Shown here piece after piece: positions 11,752-22,848 of a stretch of 64,000 bases of DNA. The translations under genes and the position numbers were made by a program. The notes under the pieces were generated by a model. The model did not search any database. It was given only the letters and a program-made list of their open reading frames with translations, and was not told where the DNA came from. The stretch is from Brevipalpus yothersi (taxonomy: Eukaryota; Arthropoda; Arachnida; Trombidiformes; Tenuipalpidae), in NCBI GenBank assembly GCA_003956705.1, contig QZCP01000157.1, positions 35,171 to 99,170 on the forward strand. Direction: 5' to 3'. The stretch's first letter is position 1; each line of letters opens with the position of its first letter.

Positions 11752-12239
11752 CTTCACAGCTATCATCAAATGATTCCAATGGTAAAAATATAACTATCAC
11801 TATTCGAACTTAATCTTCTTCTCGTTACAAGTGAAAAATATTTTGTGAGCAACTGCAGTAATAATGCGAAAGCAGTCCTCAGAAGCCGAACTGAGCAAGT
11901 CCATATGCATTGGTCTCTATCCATGCGTGAGCAAAGCGAACTGAGAAAGTTCTGATAGAAGATCTAAGATCGCTAGAAGATCGCTCATTACACTTTCTAT
12001 GCTCTCTGGTTCGCTCTTATTTTCTAGCCCGACTTCGTTAATTCTGCACAATATTCCAACAAAAATCTGAAATTTTTCATTCTGATTCAAAATTTCGATT
12101 TCGAAAAGCTCTGACGTTCGCTATACAGATGACTTCATACCATTGAGGCCAATGTATTCCGACTTGTCGGGGCAAACCGTGCTCAGGCCTATCTGGTTTG
12201 CGCATCACTACTGTGCCTGTCCGATAAAACTTTTTTTAA
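11752..12239. other. inversion-side spacer
   Basis: No gene is seen. The region lies between the two halves of the split R-like relic and has short internal near-repeats (GCGAACTGAG, GATCGCT). Confidence 0.4.
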
Positions 12240-12860
12240 ATAAGAGAATGCATTCACATTTATTCTTGAACTGATAGTAGTGAGAGATATGTTATGTAAA
12301 ATAATAAAATAACGATGATGATTTCCTCTATGGAAGAGTTTTTTTCGTTTCATGAATCTTTCAACCTAGTTAAATGAAATCCAATACTCAGTCATTTCTG
12401 AACATTCATGCTGAGTTTGGATCACTCTTATATAACAGATTCTAGAATAAAAGATAATCAGTACAAAATAGAGAATGATGTAGAAAAAAATTGCAATTTA
12501 CATTTGACAAACATTTAATTGTGAATCGTCTGATGAACGATCATTTGAGTGTTTTCAAGATTGATGATGGATGATAGAGGTGGTAGAGATGGAGAATCTG
12601 AAGGTGTTGATTTTTTAATTAGAAGCTAGGTGCACTTTGTTAGTGTGAAAATATAGCCACTATGGTGACGATCTTTAATGAATGTGTAAGAGGCTCTATC
12701 CATTTCTTTACATCTCACGGTTGGTCAAGCCAATAAGAGGGTTTTACTTGACTTCGATTTTTAATTCTAAACTTTGGGTGACTCTGACTCATTGTGCACC
12801 GACTCATTCCACTTCGAGAGGGCTTCAAAAACTGTAATTCAAATAATCCACTCTCGATAA
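12240..12860 (+). repeat. array spacer repeat, copy 1
   Basis: This non-coding block recurs at about 20,640–20,822, 25,445–26,075, 32,440–33,000, 38,020–38,740, 45,300–45,900 and, ending in PIAS, 50,140–50,420. Shared landmarks are a CATTCACATTTATTCT-like start, CAGTCATTTCTGAACATT, GCTGAGTTTGGATCACTCT, GAGAATCTGAAGGTGTTGAT and GGGCTTCAAAAACTGT. No open frame is conserved between copies. No terminal inverted repeats or transposase are seen, so it looks like duplicated spacer, not a transposon. Confidence 0.7.
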
Positions 12861-13108
12861 AGTGAAGAAGTATTACTCAGAATTCCTCGTGAATAATGTG
12901 AGGATTGCCAACGTTTTTGATTTCCTGAAGATTGTGAGTAATCTATTTTAAGTGATCAAATTCTCACCGAAATTGGAGAAAAATCCTCCGACATAACCTC
13001 GTGACGGTGTTTAATATTCATTTTTAATCATGAAAAATTTTTTGAATCACCCCTTTCAAAGTTATGAACACTAAAACTAATAACTAATTTTTCTTTCCTT
13101 ATAATTAG
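12861..13108 (+). pseudogene. psi-5: end of an R-like BTB exon 1 plus its intron
   Basis: The sequence from AGTGAAGAAGTATT to GATTGTGAGT nearly matches BTB-8 exon 1 (22,353–22,423). The intron that follows still resembles the R-group introns, including the TAATAACTAATTTTTC stretch and an ATAATTAG end. Exon 2 is absent and the next bases are unrelated. Together with psi-4 on the opposite strand it is best read as one gene split by rearrangement, with the spacer repeat now fused to its 5' side at 12,860. Confidence 0.75.
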
Positions 13109-15181
13109 AATTTTTCTTCGTTGGATTGTGGAATACTCAGAAATACTCACAATTTACTCTTGAATACATCAGGACTTATACAATCATCAAAAATGTATTC
13201 TGGATCACTGAATAGAATATTTAAGGAATTTATTCATCAAATTCAGAAATTGTGGAAAATTTGAGATCAATTATATGTTTGGGTGGTAAAATTTCTTCTC
13301 AAAAATGCGTAGAGAGCTAGAATTCGTTTGAATTTTTTCTAAGGATATTCATTGAGTCCAAGCCCTTTTAGTGACAGATGTAAATAGTCAGGATTCCAAC
13401 TTATAGGTAAATTTTAGATTTATGAGCCAAATTAGAGCCATCAAAGAGAAAAATTTCTCGTTCAAACTCAGAATGATAAAGTTGTGATATATTTCCATGG
13501 ATATCACATACTTAAAATCCAAAAACACAAGAAGAATAGAATTATTTTTATTCACTCAATTGTGAGAACCCAGTAATTAAAAATAGTAAAACTTATCAAC
13601 CATTCGACGTATGATTATTCTTTTTGACATGATCTGCCGGGATCTCATTTAAATGTATGAATGCTAAATTAGATTAACATGCAAATTGGCTCAATATCCA
13701 GCAAATGTACAGGTTTAATTGTATCCTCTTCATATTATGCATTCGGTATGGAAAGAGAGAGAAAATTTAATATCTTTCTATAATGATTGTAAAATGAGTT
13801 CTTCACTAGCCTATCTGATTGGCTTGCTGATGAAATACAGTTCTCTTCCTCTAATATAGCTCAATTTTCAATGTTCCCTGCCATTCACAGAATTCTCATT
13901 ATCAAAATGGATTTGAGTATTCTCGAACCATACCTGCACCCACAAGATACATCAAGAGATGAAAAACACTTGAACATTGATTTCAGCAGCCCATTGTTTA
14001 GATTTTTTTCTTTTTTCGGTTCCAAGATAAATTGATGCAAGTGTAAATCACTGTCCATTTCTCAAGCATCTGGTCAACTTCAGAGAAAAGAGAAAGAAAC
14101 TGAAAAAGATGTGAACATGCAAATGAAAATAATCCAGTTGCATGTTGATGAAAATCTGTAAGATTTAGGCCTATCGGATGAAAAAAAAGAATGAAGATGA
14201 ACACATCTCTTTTGGTCTTTCTCATAAAATTTTCATGCAAACGAGCAAACAAAATGATAATGATGGGTCTGGTGATTTCGTTTTCCATTACTCGGAAATA
14301 TATGTAGATTGAATCGGTTTTTCGGATTGAGTCGTGAACTCTAAGACTAACTGTTCATCAAGATCCATACATTTCATCCTTCAATTTCTATCTGGAAAAG
14401 GTGAGAGCAGCTTGAACAGTGATTGAAAATGATTCTTCCTCCCTTCCAAATCGATTGAATGAAGCTCAATTGTAGAATTCATCAGAACTTCGAGAAAATC
14501 GAAGTTAAATTTGCTTCAACTGCTGAGAAAAAGAAAATGTCAACTCTCCTCTGTATTGGCCGTCACTAAAAAATGTGTATAATAGATCTTGAATTATTTC
14601 AGATTGATCTTAATTGAGACATGGGTAATCTTAGGCCAGAAAAGTAGCCCTCAATCAGATACTTCTGGAATTCGGGCGATCATTGAGCGGAATCTCTTTA
14701 TCTTCAGTTCCTTTAGTGTTTTCTTACATAATGCAAGCAGCTAGTTTAAAGAACAATTTGTCATTTCTCACTAGAACTTACGGTCCCACGAATACTAGAG
14801 TGTATTTGTATAATTTTTTAACGAAGGGAGGATGAATAACCCTTCCACGTGAATCTTTGGTGGAATCAAAGTCGAATCTCCATGATCATCATGAATTTTT
14901 TCATGTAAATTGCTACGAAATGAAAGGTCTCAGAATAGCCAGCATTAAAACTAAGTTTTGAGTTAAGGTTGCCAAAACAAGACCCATTTGCCATAGTCAA
15001 TGACGCTTATTGATTACAGATAGATTGTATCCAATACTGAGACGTCATCATATCGTTGCCATTGACCTTCAGTCAGTGAAAGCCTTTCTTTCCCTGAATT
15101 CTTTCTCATTTTTTGAGACTTTCAAGGTTCAAGGTTTTAAAAGGTTTTTTGCGCCCAAAACCAGAAAACGTTTGGTTGGCT
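13109..15181. other. long gene-free stretch
   Basis: About 2 kb without recognisable coding. A 96-codon minus frame (13,998–14,288) is rich in Phe/Ile and has no motif. I see no repeat copy, RNA gene or transposon signature. It marks the boundary between the single BTB copies on the left and the block-duplicated part on the right. Confidence 0.45.
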
Positions 15182-15198
15182 CTCTTGAGCGCAAGTCC
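15182..15198 (+). promoter_or_regulatory. shared GAGCGCA element upstream of BTB-5
   Basis: CTCTTGAGCGCAAGTCC (A replaces G in AGGTCA). It lies about 130 bases before the BTB-5 ATG. Confidence 0.5.
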
Positions 15199-15326
15199 AA
15201 CCAGAAAAAAAGCGAAAACATATGAATTTGAATGGATGTTTGAAATGAGATCGAATTTCATCATCTCAAACTTCTGTTATTTGTTGAGTTTACTTTGATT
15301 GTGATTAATTGATAATAGTTTTGAAG

Positions 15327-16193
15327 ATGACTCTAGAAAAGGTTCAAGATGTTACTTCAATGACATTTACTGATGTTAATTTTCAAGCAAAGATAAAGAA
15401 AGTTCTCGAAGAAGAAGTGTGCTCTGATGTTACATTTCTGTTTGGCGATGAGATACATAAGGTTGCTGCTCATAAATTGTTCTTGATGGCTTCGAGTCCA
15501 GTGTTTAAGGAGATGTTCACCGATCCCAATCAACAGTGCTTAGAAGTAGTGATAGATGATCCTAAGATTGATGTTGATAGTTTCAAGGTGTTCATCCAGA
15601 GTTTGACCACCGGACATGCGGAAATAAACATGGAAAACGTGGCACAGCAAACTTACCTGGCTCATAAATACAAAGTCGACTCGGTCAAGATGTGTTGCTC
15701 AGAATTTCTCATGAAAAATGTGAAGCTCTCCAATGTTTTCGATTTCCTTCCAATCGTAAGTAATCACTCCTCTGTTGGCCTAACTGAGATCGTTATTTGG
15801 TGAACATTTTTTCTTTTCTATCACAAAATCTAATGATCGGATCTCTTGTAGGCTGATTGCAATGATATGAAAGAGCTCAAAGAAGCTTGTATCGAAACCT
15901 TATGCCGCGAATTTAGTGGAAAACCAAAGGATGTGGAACTTTTCTCGAAACTGCCTCTCGAACATTTCATTGCAGTTTTAGATGATCTCATATCATATGA
16001 CTATGAATTTCATTCTGTTTATAATCAAGCTTATCATCTCCTGAAAGCTTTCAAAGCGTGGCTCCTGAAAGAATCAAATGGACTGCTGACCCAAAAAAGA
16101 AAGGTCCGGGAAATGGAAGCCTCTTTCAGCCAGTCAGAAAGTGATTGCAAGCGAAAATTAGAAAAGAGGTCGGTTGAGTTGAAGGGAGGCTGA
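15327..16193 (+). CDS. BTB-5 (group Q): BTB/BACK-like protein, 256 aa
   Basis: Exons are 15327–15755 and 15852–16193 (96-base phase-0 intron). The ATG follows GATAATAG|TTTTGAAG. BTB features are CSDVTFLFGDEIHKV (GDEI replaces the usual DGGK), AHKLFLMASSPVFKEMF, DDPKIDVDSF and a LAHKYKVDSVK helix. Exon 2 (ADCNDMKELKEACIE) has LFSKLPLEHFIAVLDDL, then LKAFKAWLLKESNG. The tail carries QKRK and a second CKRKLEKR cluster. AATAAA is at 16,336–16,341. This is the parent-like copy of psi-6, which retains most of exon 1 at near identity. Confidence 0.88.
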
Positions 16194-17127
16194 GATCGAA
16201 AATTGCTCATTTGAAAAGAATTAGAGGATTAACTCTGGGGTTCTGGAGTAACAGTTTTTCAAAAGCCTCAACTTCCATACCAATGTAATGTCACTCATTT
16301 AATTATAATCATTATTCTTTGAATTTTGATAGAAGAATAAATTTCAAATGACATCAATTGCACGAATTGGTCCAGCTTTGTTCGTAGATGTTTCTAAAAA
16401 TCATCTAAATTTCTCTACGATTGTAATCCTTCAGAGTGCAAGCGCTCTCGATTGTCCAACCATCTTTTTCTCAAGTCTCATTAGTAATCCCGCTCGAGAA
16501 TGGGGAAAACTAGGAAAAGTTCTCCTGGAAAACATTTGGAATGGATATCTAGCTCGAAGAAGAGAGGTTTTAGATTACGTAAGAATGTAAGGTGGACTTG
16601 AATTTTAATCTACATTCTGTACCTACATCTGTGGAGTATAGACCTCAAATGCTTTATCGAATTAGGTCAATTTGGATCTGATCAGAAGCAATGAACACAA
16701 TGCATCTGTATGGATTAGCGAGATGGTGATAACCAGATTAACTAGAAGATCTCATCGGAGAAACTCCAACTCAAACCATTTAAAAGATAACCAACAATTA
16801 TATATTCATCGATTGAGATGAGAAATGATTATTCAGGCGCTCTCCGAGCTTCGAGGTTCGTGAGAGGCTCTAATCAGTGAATATTGGATTGTCCGGAGGC
16901 CCATGAGTGTAAGTGAGATAAAATTCGGACAAATATCGAGGAAGTAATCAATCACTCATGTCAACGTTTACTCGAGATCGAAGTTGAATGAGAAAAAAGA
17001 TGGGGTTCGAATATGATTTTTTGTTAACTTCTCAGCTTTTGAGAAACGAGAAGCGAAATTATTCATCCTTCATTACATCATGCTGGCTACTATGACATTA
17101 CAGAGGATTATCCGTCTTTGTCTGAGT
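16194..17127. repeat. Q–R spacer, copy 1
   Basis: From about 16,585 to 17,040 this matches 21,130–21,570 (downstream of psi-6) and, more weakly, 30,590–30,790 (downstream of psi-7). Landmarks include GTATAGACCT, CGAGGTTCGT and ATTCGGACAAAT. An 80-codon frame at 16,348–16,590 is not conserved in the other copies, so I do not call a gene. Confidence 0.6.
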
Positions 17128-17144
17128 CACTCAAGCGCAGTTGA
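17128..17144 (+). promoter_or_regulatory. divergent shared element upstream of BTB-6
   Basis: CACTCAAGCGCAGTTGA, 115 bases before the ATG. It keeps the AGCGCAG core but lacks AGGTCA, as does the BTB-8 copy, so the R group has its own variant. Confidence 0.4.
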
Positions 17145-17254
17145 TTAATTTTCCTCTGCAATTGGAATTTGAATTCAATTGACTGTTTGATATGATTTGA
17201 TTACTCTAAATCTGATTGTCGTGATTTTGAAAACACCAGGTAATAGCTGTGAAG

Positions 17255-18169
17255 ATGCCTTCAAAAGAAGTCGAGAAAAGAAGTCGAGATCGATTGGTAT
17301 TCAATGATAAAGACTTCAAAGCTAGGATAAATAAGGCCCTTGAAGAAGTGTATTGTGATGTTTTTTTCTCACTAAATAGTGGAGAACATGGAATCAGTGC
17401 TCATAAATTTTTTTTGATAGCTGCTAGCCCAGTGTTCGATGAAATTTTGAATATTCCTACTACAAAAAGCTCACAAGTGGTGAAGATAAACGATCCAAAG
17501 ATCAATGTTGAAAATTTTGAGGCTTTCATCCAGAATGTGTCAACAGGAAGAGTGAAAATAAATACGGAAAACGTCGCTCAGCAAACTTACATGGCCCATA
17601 AGTTTAAAGTTGATTCAGTAAAAAAGTATTGCTCTGAATTTCTCGTGGAAAATTTGAGGAATGCCAATGTTTTTGATTTCCTGGAGATTGTAAGTAATCT
17701 ATTTTAAATTGATCTAATTCTCATTGAAAATTCTCAGTTCCATCCCTTCGTTACGTAGTTCAATACTCATTTTTGATCATGGAAGATTTTTTGAATTATT
17801 TTTTTCAAAGTAATGAACACTAAAACTAATAACCAAATTTTTTTTCCTTAGGCTGATTACTATGACATGGAAGAACTCAGAGAAAAGTGCATTGAGAATC
17901 TAAGTCGTGAATTTAGTGGCAAAGATGAGGATGTGGAACTTTTCTCGAAACTGCCTCACGAAAATTTGATTGCTGTAATGGATGATCTGTTATCATGTGA
18001 AGAGAAAGATTGGGTATATCGTCAAGCTTACCGTCTCTTGAAAGCTTCCAAAGCCTGGCTTTCGGAGGAATCTAATGGTATGCCATCTCGAAAAAGAAAA
18101 GCCTCTGAGATGGAGGACCCTCTCAAACTGCCAAAAAGCGGTTCCAGCACAAAGTTGGTTAAAGAATAG
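17255..18169 (+). CDS. BTB-6 (group R): BTB/BACK-like protein, 250 aa
   Basis: Exons are 17255–17689 and 17852–18169; the phase-0 intron is 162 bases. The start is MPSKEVEKRSRD after GGTAATAG|CTGTGAAG. The BTB core is divergent in its second strand (YCDVFFSLNSGEHGI) but keeps AHKFFLIAASPVF and DPKINV. Exon 2 (ADYYDMEELREKC) has LFSKLPHENLIAVMDDLL, WVYRQAYRLLKASKAWL and PSRKRKASE, with RKRK near residues 225–228. Exon 2 is almost base-identical to that of BTB-8, whereas exon 1 differs at many positions; recent conversion of the 3' half is likely. Confidence 0.87.
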
Positions 18170-19140
18170 TCTTGAAAGCAATGAAAAATTGAACCCCAGT
18201 AATGACTAGGTAGTATTCTCATTGAGCTTCCCGATTGTCTCTATAATTTTTCTCGTTAATTTCTGATGGAAAAAATTCAACTACTAACGCTATACGTTAT
18301 AGCTTTCGCATCGCATTTCGCTTCTCTGACAAACCAATCTTCAGCACATCATGAAATCATTTCATAGAATTGAACTCGTCAGACTCTTGGAGCGAAAAAA
18401 ATAAAATAAAATTTGAAACTACTTCAACCATTAAAAATTGTGAATAATTTATTTTCGGAAAATTTTGTTAATTTTTTAATTTTCATCATTCATTTATCTA
18501 TCATCTTCACCTGAGAAGGGGGATCATCAGCAACAAATTTAGAGTGGAGACATAATCGTGAGAGGAGGAGGCGTTCAAATTCCTAAAAATAAAGAGAGAT
18601 GCAGTTGGAGAGGAATCTTTCAAGATCGTTAAATCTAAAAATCAAAGGCTAGGGTCGAAAGAAGTCGATTCTGACCTCTCAAACTAATTTATGCCATTTA
18701 TTATTGACTGTACGACTTCATCCATTATCATAATCCTCCTTCTAAATTCCGATTATACGATGAAAAAAATCTCGAGCCTCAATCAACATGAATTTTCCCG
18801 TTCATCCGTGAATCAATCATATACACATATGTACTAACTACCAGACTGCTAATTAGAGTTGTAAGCGGGTATAGAAACACAGTCAAATCATCTGTAATTC
18901 GAGACCAGCAAGCTACCCATAATGGATTAGAATGGCACTGAAACGTTTCCTTTCAGAACTTCCGTTGATCCGAGTTGGCCACTCTGATCCCACGAGAATA
19001 TACTAATTCGCTAATTATCATCAGGAAGATGGAAAAACAGCTCTCCCTTAAGGTATCATGTTGCATTTCGTTGCAGACATCAGAGGCAAGTTATATGTTT
19101 TGTGTGTTGGTCTTAACTTTGACTTTGATCGGTCGAAGAG
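18170..19140. repeat. R–S spacer, copy 1
   Basis: Non-coding; matches 22,849–23,949 after BTB-8, with large and small indels. Shared marks include CTCGAGCC or GCCGAGCCTCAA…CAACATGAATTTT, GGACTGCTAATTAGAGTTGT and GGCACTGAAACGTT. Just before the next gene it holds TATCATGTTGCAT (19,054–19,066), the second shared upstream motif. Confidence 0.6.
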
Positions 19141-19160
19141 TTTCTTGAGCGCAGGTCAAA
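19141..19160 (+). promoter_or_regulatory. shared GAGCGCAGGTCA element upstream of BTB-7
   Basis: TTTCTTGAGCGCAGGTCAAA, identical over these 20 bases to the copies before BTB-11 and BTB-14. It lies 125 bases before the BTB-7 ATG. Confidence 0.55.
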
Positions 19161-19282
19161 AAACACTCTCACTACAAAACTGTTGAGGAAGACAAGTTAA
19201 ATTGTTATTTGGCATCTAGTTAGCTGGAAGGATTACTCAATTGTAACTATTTGATTATCATAAATTTTTGTTAATATCAGCG

Positions 19283-20188
19283 ATGCTTATTTTGATTGCT
19301 CAAGAAGTTTCAGGGAAGGCTCCCGAAAATTCTGAAGACGTTAAAGTTTTCTATCCTGATAAGTGTTTTCATCTCCCAGAAGAGTTGATGGATGGAGAAG
19401 AAAAAGAATTACCAACTTTTACTTTTGTTTTTGATGGTGGAAAATCTAAAGTTTGTGTCCGCAAATCGTTCTTGGCAGGTTCTAGCTCAGTTTTTAAAAA
19501 TTTTAAAAATTTTTTCGGTAGAGAGAACCAGAAAAGCTATGAGACGACTTTAAACGATCCTCGTTTCGATGTCGAAAGTTTCATAATTTTTATCCAGAAT
19601 CTGCGTCCAGAGCTGTTGGACTGTGGTCAAGAGATGGGAAAAGTTGACATGAGAAATGTTGCTCAGCTACTCTACTTGGCTCATGAATATCAGGTCGATT
19701 CATTGAAGAATACTTGCTCCGATTTTCTGGGAAGCAGAGCGAACAACTCCAATGCCTTCGATTTTCTCCAGATTGTAAGTTTTTACCATCAGATGATTCA
19801 ATTATCAGTGGAATTTGAAAGTTTATTTTCCACAAAACGATGAAAGCTAATAATTGATCTCTCTTCTTCGTAGGCTGATTGCTTTGATTTGAAAAATCTC
19901 AAGAATATCTGTACTCGCATTATAGGTTGTGACTCCATTGATGATGAAGATGAGTATGTTGAACTTTTCTCAGAACTGCCTCTCGAGAACTTAGTCGTAG
20001 TTTTAGATCATCTCCTTGATGATCCATCTTCGATTAAAGTTCATCAGATAAAGGCTTTCAAAGCATGGCTTTCCAATGAATCCAATGGAGTGCGACCGCG
20101 AAGAAAAAAGACAGTTTTCGAAACTGAGGACTCCATCATCCAAGCATTGAAGCTGTTCGAGGACCGTTACCAAAGGAAATCGGGATGA
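19283..20188 (+). CDS. BTB-7 (group S): divergent BTB/BACK-like protein, 268 aa
   Basis: Exons are 19283–19774 and 19874–20188 (99-base phase-0 intron). The ATG lies two bases after TTAATATCAG, a good UTR acceptor. The N-terminus (MLILIAQEVSGKAPENSEDV) is longer than in other groups and mildly hydrophobic at the very start. The BTB domain has lost two signature residues: the acidic residue before VTF (here PTFTF) and the histidine of AHK (here VRKSF). An insertion (LRPELLDCGQEMGK) lengthens the segment after FIQN. Exon 2 keeps LFSELPLEN and KAWLSNESNGVRPRRKK. AATAAA is at 20,363–20,368. The missing BTB pocket residues suggest altered partner binding. Confidence 0.83.
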
Positions 20189-20822
20189 AAAAAACTTCTG
20201 AGTCGAAAGTTCAGGGAGTTGAATACCGTAGTTGGATGTCTCCTTCAAGTTCTACCGCTATGCAGGAAAACATGTAAAACTAACTTCAAGGGACATGACA
20301 ATCACTGTTATCATGGATAGTGTTTTCTAGTGTTTCTCAGAAGTCTTACTAGCTCTTGAATGAATAAACTTGGAATGGGCAAATTATAGAAGTTGAAGTG
20401 ATACTTTGTTTGGAAAAAGTTAATTCTCTTATCGAGGAATCATAATTTTTCTAGAATAATATTATTCATAAGCATTAATTCTGTATGCTAATGAAGCAAT
20501 TAAATGAACACTTTAGACATTCTATGAAAAAAATATCTCGTTCCTCAAACTTCCTAGATGAAACGACTTGAATTTCTTGAGATTATAAAGGGCTGAATCA
20601 GATGCTCATCATAAATTCAACTATCATAACCTGAGGCTTAGTGCATCCACATATATTCTCAAACTAAGGGTGATGTGAGATATGTTCCAGAAAATAACAA
20701 ACTAAAAAAGGTAACTTTCTTAATGGAAGAGATTTTTTTCACCAATCTTTCATCCTAATCAAATAGAGTCGACTGCTTAGTCATTTCTGAACATTTATGC
20801 TGAGTTTGGATCACTCTCAAAA
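20189..20822 (+). repeat. BTB-7 3' flank and array spacer repeat, copy 2 (truncated)
   Basis: From about 20,189 to 20,640 it parallels the BTB-9 3' flank (25,070–25,445). From about 20,640 it is the array spacer, ending abruptly after TGAGTTTGGATCACTCTC where it joins psi-6. The fusion point at about 20,820 is a duplication breakpoint. Confidence 0.6.
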
Positions 20823-21137
20823 GTTACATTTCTGTTTGGCGATGAGATACATAAGGTTGCTGCTCATAAATTGTTCTTGATGGCTTCGAGTCCAGTGTTT
20901 AAGGAGATGTTCACCGATCCAAATCAACAGTGCTTAGAAGTAGTGATAGATGATCCTAAGATTGATGTTGATAGTTTCAAGGTGTTCATCCAGAGTTTGA
21001 CCACCGGACATGCGGAAATAAACATGGAAAATGTGGCACAGCACACTTACCTGGCTTATAAATACAAAGTCAACTCGGTCGAGATGTGTTGCTCAGAATT
21101 TCTCATGAAAAAATGTGAAGCTCTCGAATGGGCTTGA
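20823..21137 (+). pseudogene. psi-6: fragment of a Q-type BTB exon 1
   Basis: The sequence from GTTACATTTCTGTTTGGCG onward is nearly identical to BTB-5 exon 1 from its VTFLFGDE segment. The first 30 or so codons are missing. One extra A in an A-run (ATGAAAAAATG versus ATGAAAAATG) shifts the frame, and the sequence jumps at about 21,127 to the BTB-5 downstream spacer, deleting the exon end, intron and exon 2. The high identity shows that the duplication is recent. Conservative calls are F-x-L-M-A-S-S-P-V-F-K and DDPKIDV. Confidence 0.85.
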
Positions 21138-21857
21138 ATTTAAATCTACCTATATTTATGGAGTATAGACCTTAAATGCTTTGAGCAATTAGGTCAATTT
21201 GGGTCTAATCAGACACATTGAACACAATGCATTTGTATGGACTAGCGAGATGGTAATCACCAGATTAACCAGAAGATCTCATCGGAGAAACCATTGACGA
21301 ACCATCAACTCAAACCACTTAAATGATAACTAGCAGGTATATATTCATCTATTGAGGTTAGAAATGATTATAAAGACGATTTCCAAGCTTCGAGGTTCGT
21401 AAGAGGCTCTGATCAGTGAATAATGGATTGTCCAAAGGCTCATGAGTGTAAGTCAAATGAAATTCGGACAAATGTCGAGGAAGTAATTAATTACTCATGT
21501 CAACCTTCACTTGAGATAGAAGTTGAATGAGAGAGAGGATTGGGTTCGATTATGATTGTTTGTTAAGTTGGTTAGGGTCCGATTCACAGGAACCTCTTAT
21601 CTAGAAGGTCACAGAAAGTTTGTTTCCAAGAACAGGTGATTCGCAGAAACTTGGTCAGCTCGAAGAGATGACTCATAGAAAATAAAAGAGAGATCAATAT
21701 ATATTGCTTGTTGAAAACATTGTCATTTCATTTGTGATCTTGTTTTTCTGTTATCTCGTCTTCCTATGATCATGATATTCTATGGAATGTTCTTTATTTG
21801 ATTTCATTTTTCTGTGAAACGAACCAAAACCGAAACATATCCGTCTTTGTCCAAGTT
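21138..21857. repeat. Q–R spacer, copy 2
   Basis: Matches 16,590–17,127 with indels. Bases 21,570–21,830 are an insertion relative to copy 1 and hold nothing I recognise. Confidence 0.55.
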
Positions 21858-21875
21858 ATTCAAGCGCAGTTTGTT
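21858..21875 (+). promoter_or_regulatory. divergent shared element upstream of BTB-8
   Basis: ATTCAAGCGCAGTTTGTT, about 120 bases before the ATG; same R-group variant as for BTB-6. Confidence 0.4.
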
Positions 21876-21988
21876 AATTTTTCTCTGCCATTTGAATTTG
21901 AATTCAATTGACTGTTTGATACAATTTGATTATTCTAAATCTGATTTTCATGATTTCCTTATTAGACCACAAGGTGATAGCTGTGAAG

Positions 21989-22848
21989 ATGCCTCCAAAA
22001 AAAGTTGTCAAAAAGATTCGAGATCGAATTGTTTTCAATGATAAAGACTTCAAAGCTAGGATAAAAAAGACTCTTGCAGAAGTGGGTTGCGATGTTTTTT
22101 TCTCGATAAATGGTGGAGAACACAGAGTTAGTGCTCATAAATTTTTCTTGATAGCTGCTAGCCCAGTGTTCAAGGAAATTTTGAATAGTCCTACTACAAA
22201 AGACTCACAAGTGGTGACAATAAATGATCCAAATATAAATGTTGATAATTTTGGTGTGTTCATTAAGAATATGTCAACAGGAAGAGTGAATATAAATACT
22301 GGAAACGTCGCTCAGCAAACTTACTTGGCCCACAAGTTTAAAGTAGATTCAGTGAAGAAGTATTGTTCAGAATTTCTCGTGAATAATGTGAGGATTGCAA
22401 ACGTTTTTGATTTCCTGAAGATTGTAAGTAATCTATTCTAAGTTGATCAAATTCTCACCGAAAATTTGGAGAGAAGTTCCTCGACATATCCTCGTGACGG
22501 TGTTTAATGTTCATTTCTTTCTTCCCTTAGGCTGATTGCTATGACATGGAAGAACTCAGAGAAAAGTGCATTGAGAATCTAAGTCGTGAATTTAGTGGCA
22601 AAGATGAGGATGTGGAACTTTTCTCGAAACTGCCTCACGAAAATTTGATTGCTGTAATGGATGATCTGTTATCATGTGAAGAGAAAGATTGGGTATATCG
22701 TCAAGCTTACCGTCTCTTGAAAGCTTCCAAAGCGTGGCTTTCGGAGGAATCTAATGGTATGCCATCTCGAAAAAGAAAAGCCTCTGAGATTGAGGACCCT
22801 CTCAAACTGCCAGAAAGTGGTTCCAGCCCGAAGTTGGTTAAAAAGTAG
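21989..22848 (+). CDS. BTB-8 (group R): BTB/BACK-like protein, 250 aa
   Basis: Exons are 21989–22423 and 22531–22848 (107-base phase-0 intron). The start is MPPKKVVKKIRD after GGTGATAG|CTGTGAAG. The BTB strand reads GCDVFFSINGGEHRV, then AHKFFLIAASPVFKE and DPNINV. Exon 2 (ADCYDMEELREKC) differs from BTB-6 by only a few bases over about 300, and the tail has RKRKASE. Same lengths of both exons as BTB-6. The exon 1 end is also nearly identical to psi-5. Confidence 0.88.

Noticed and set aside
13998..14288. 96-codon minus-strand frame in the 2-kb gene-free stretch
   Set aside because: Composition is Phe/Ile/Lys-rich as expected from AT-rich non-coding DNA; no motif, splice context or copy.
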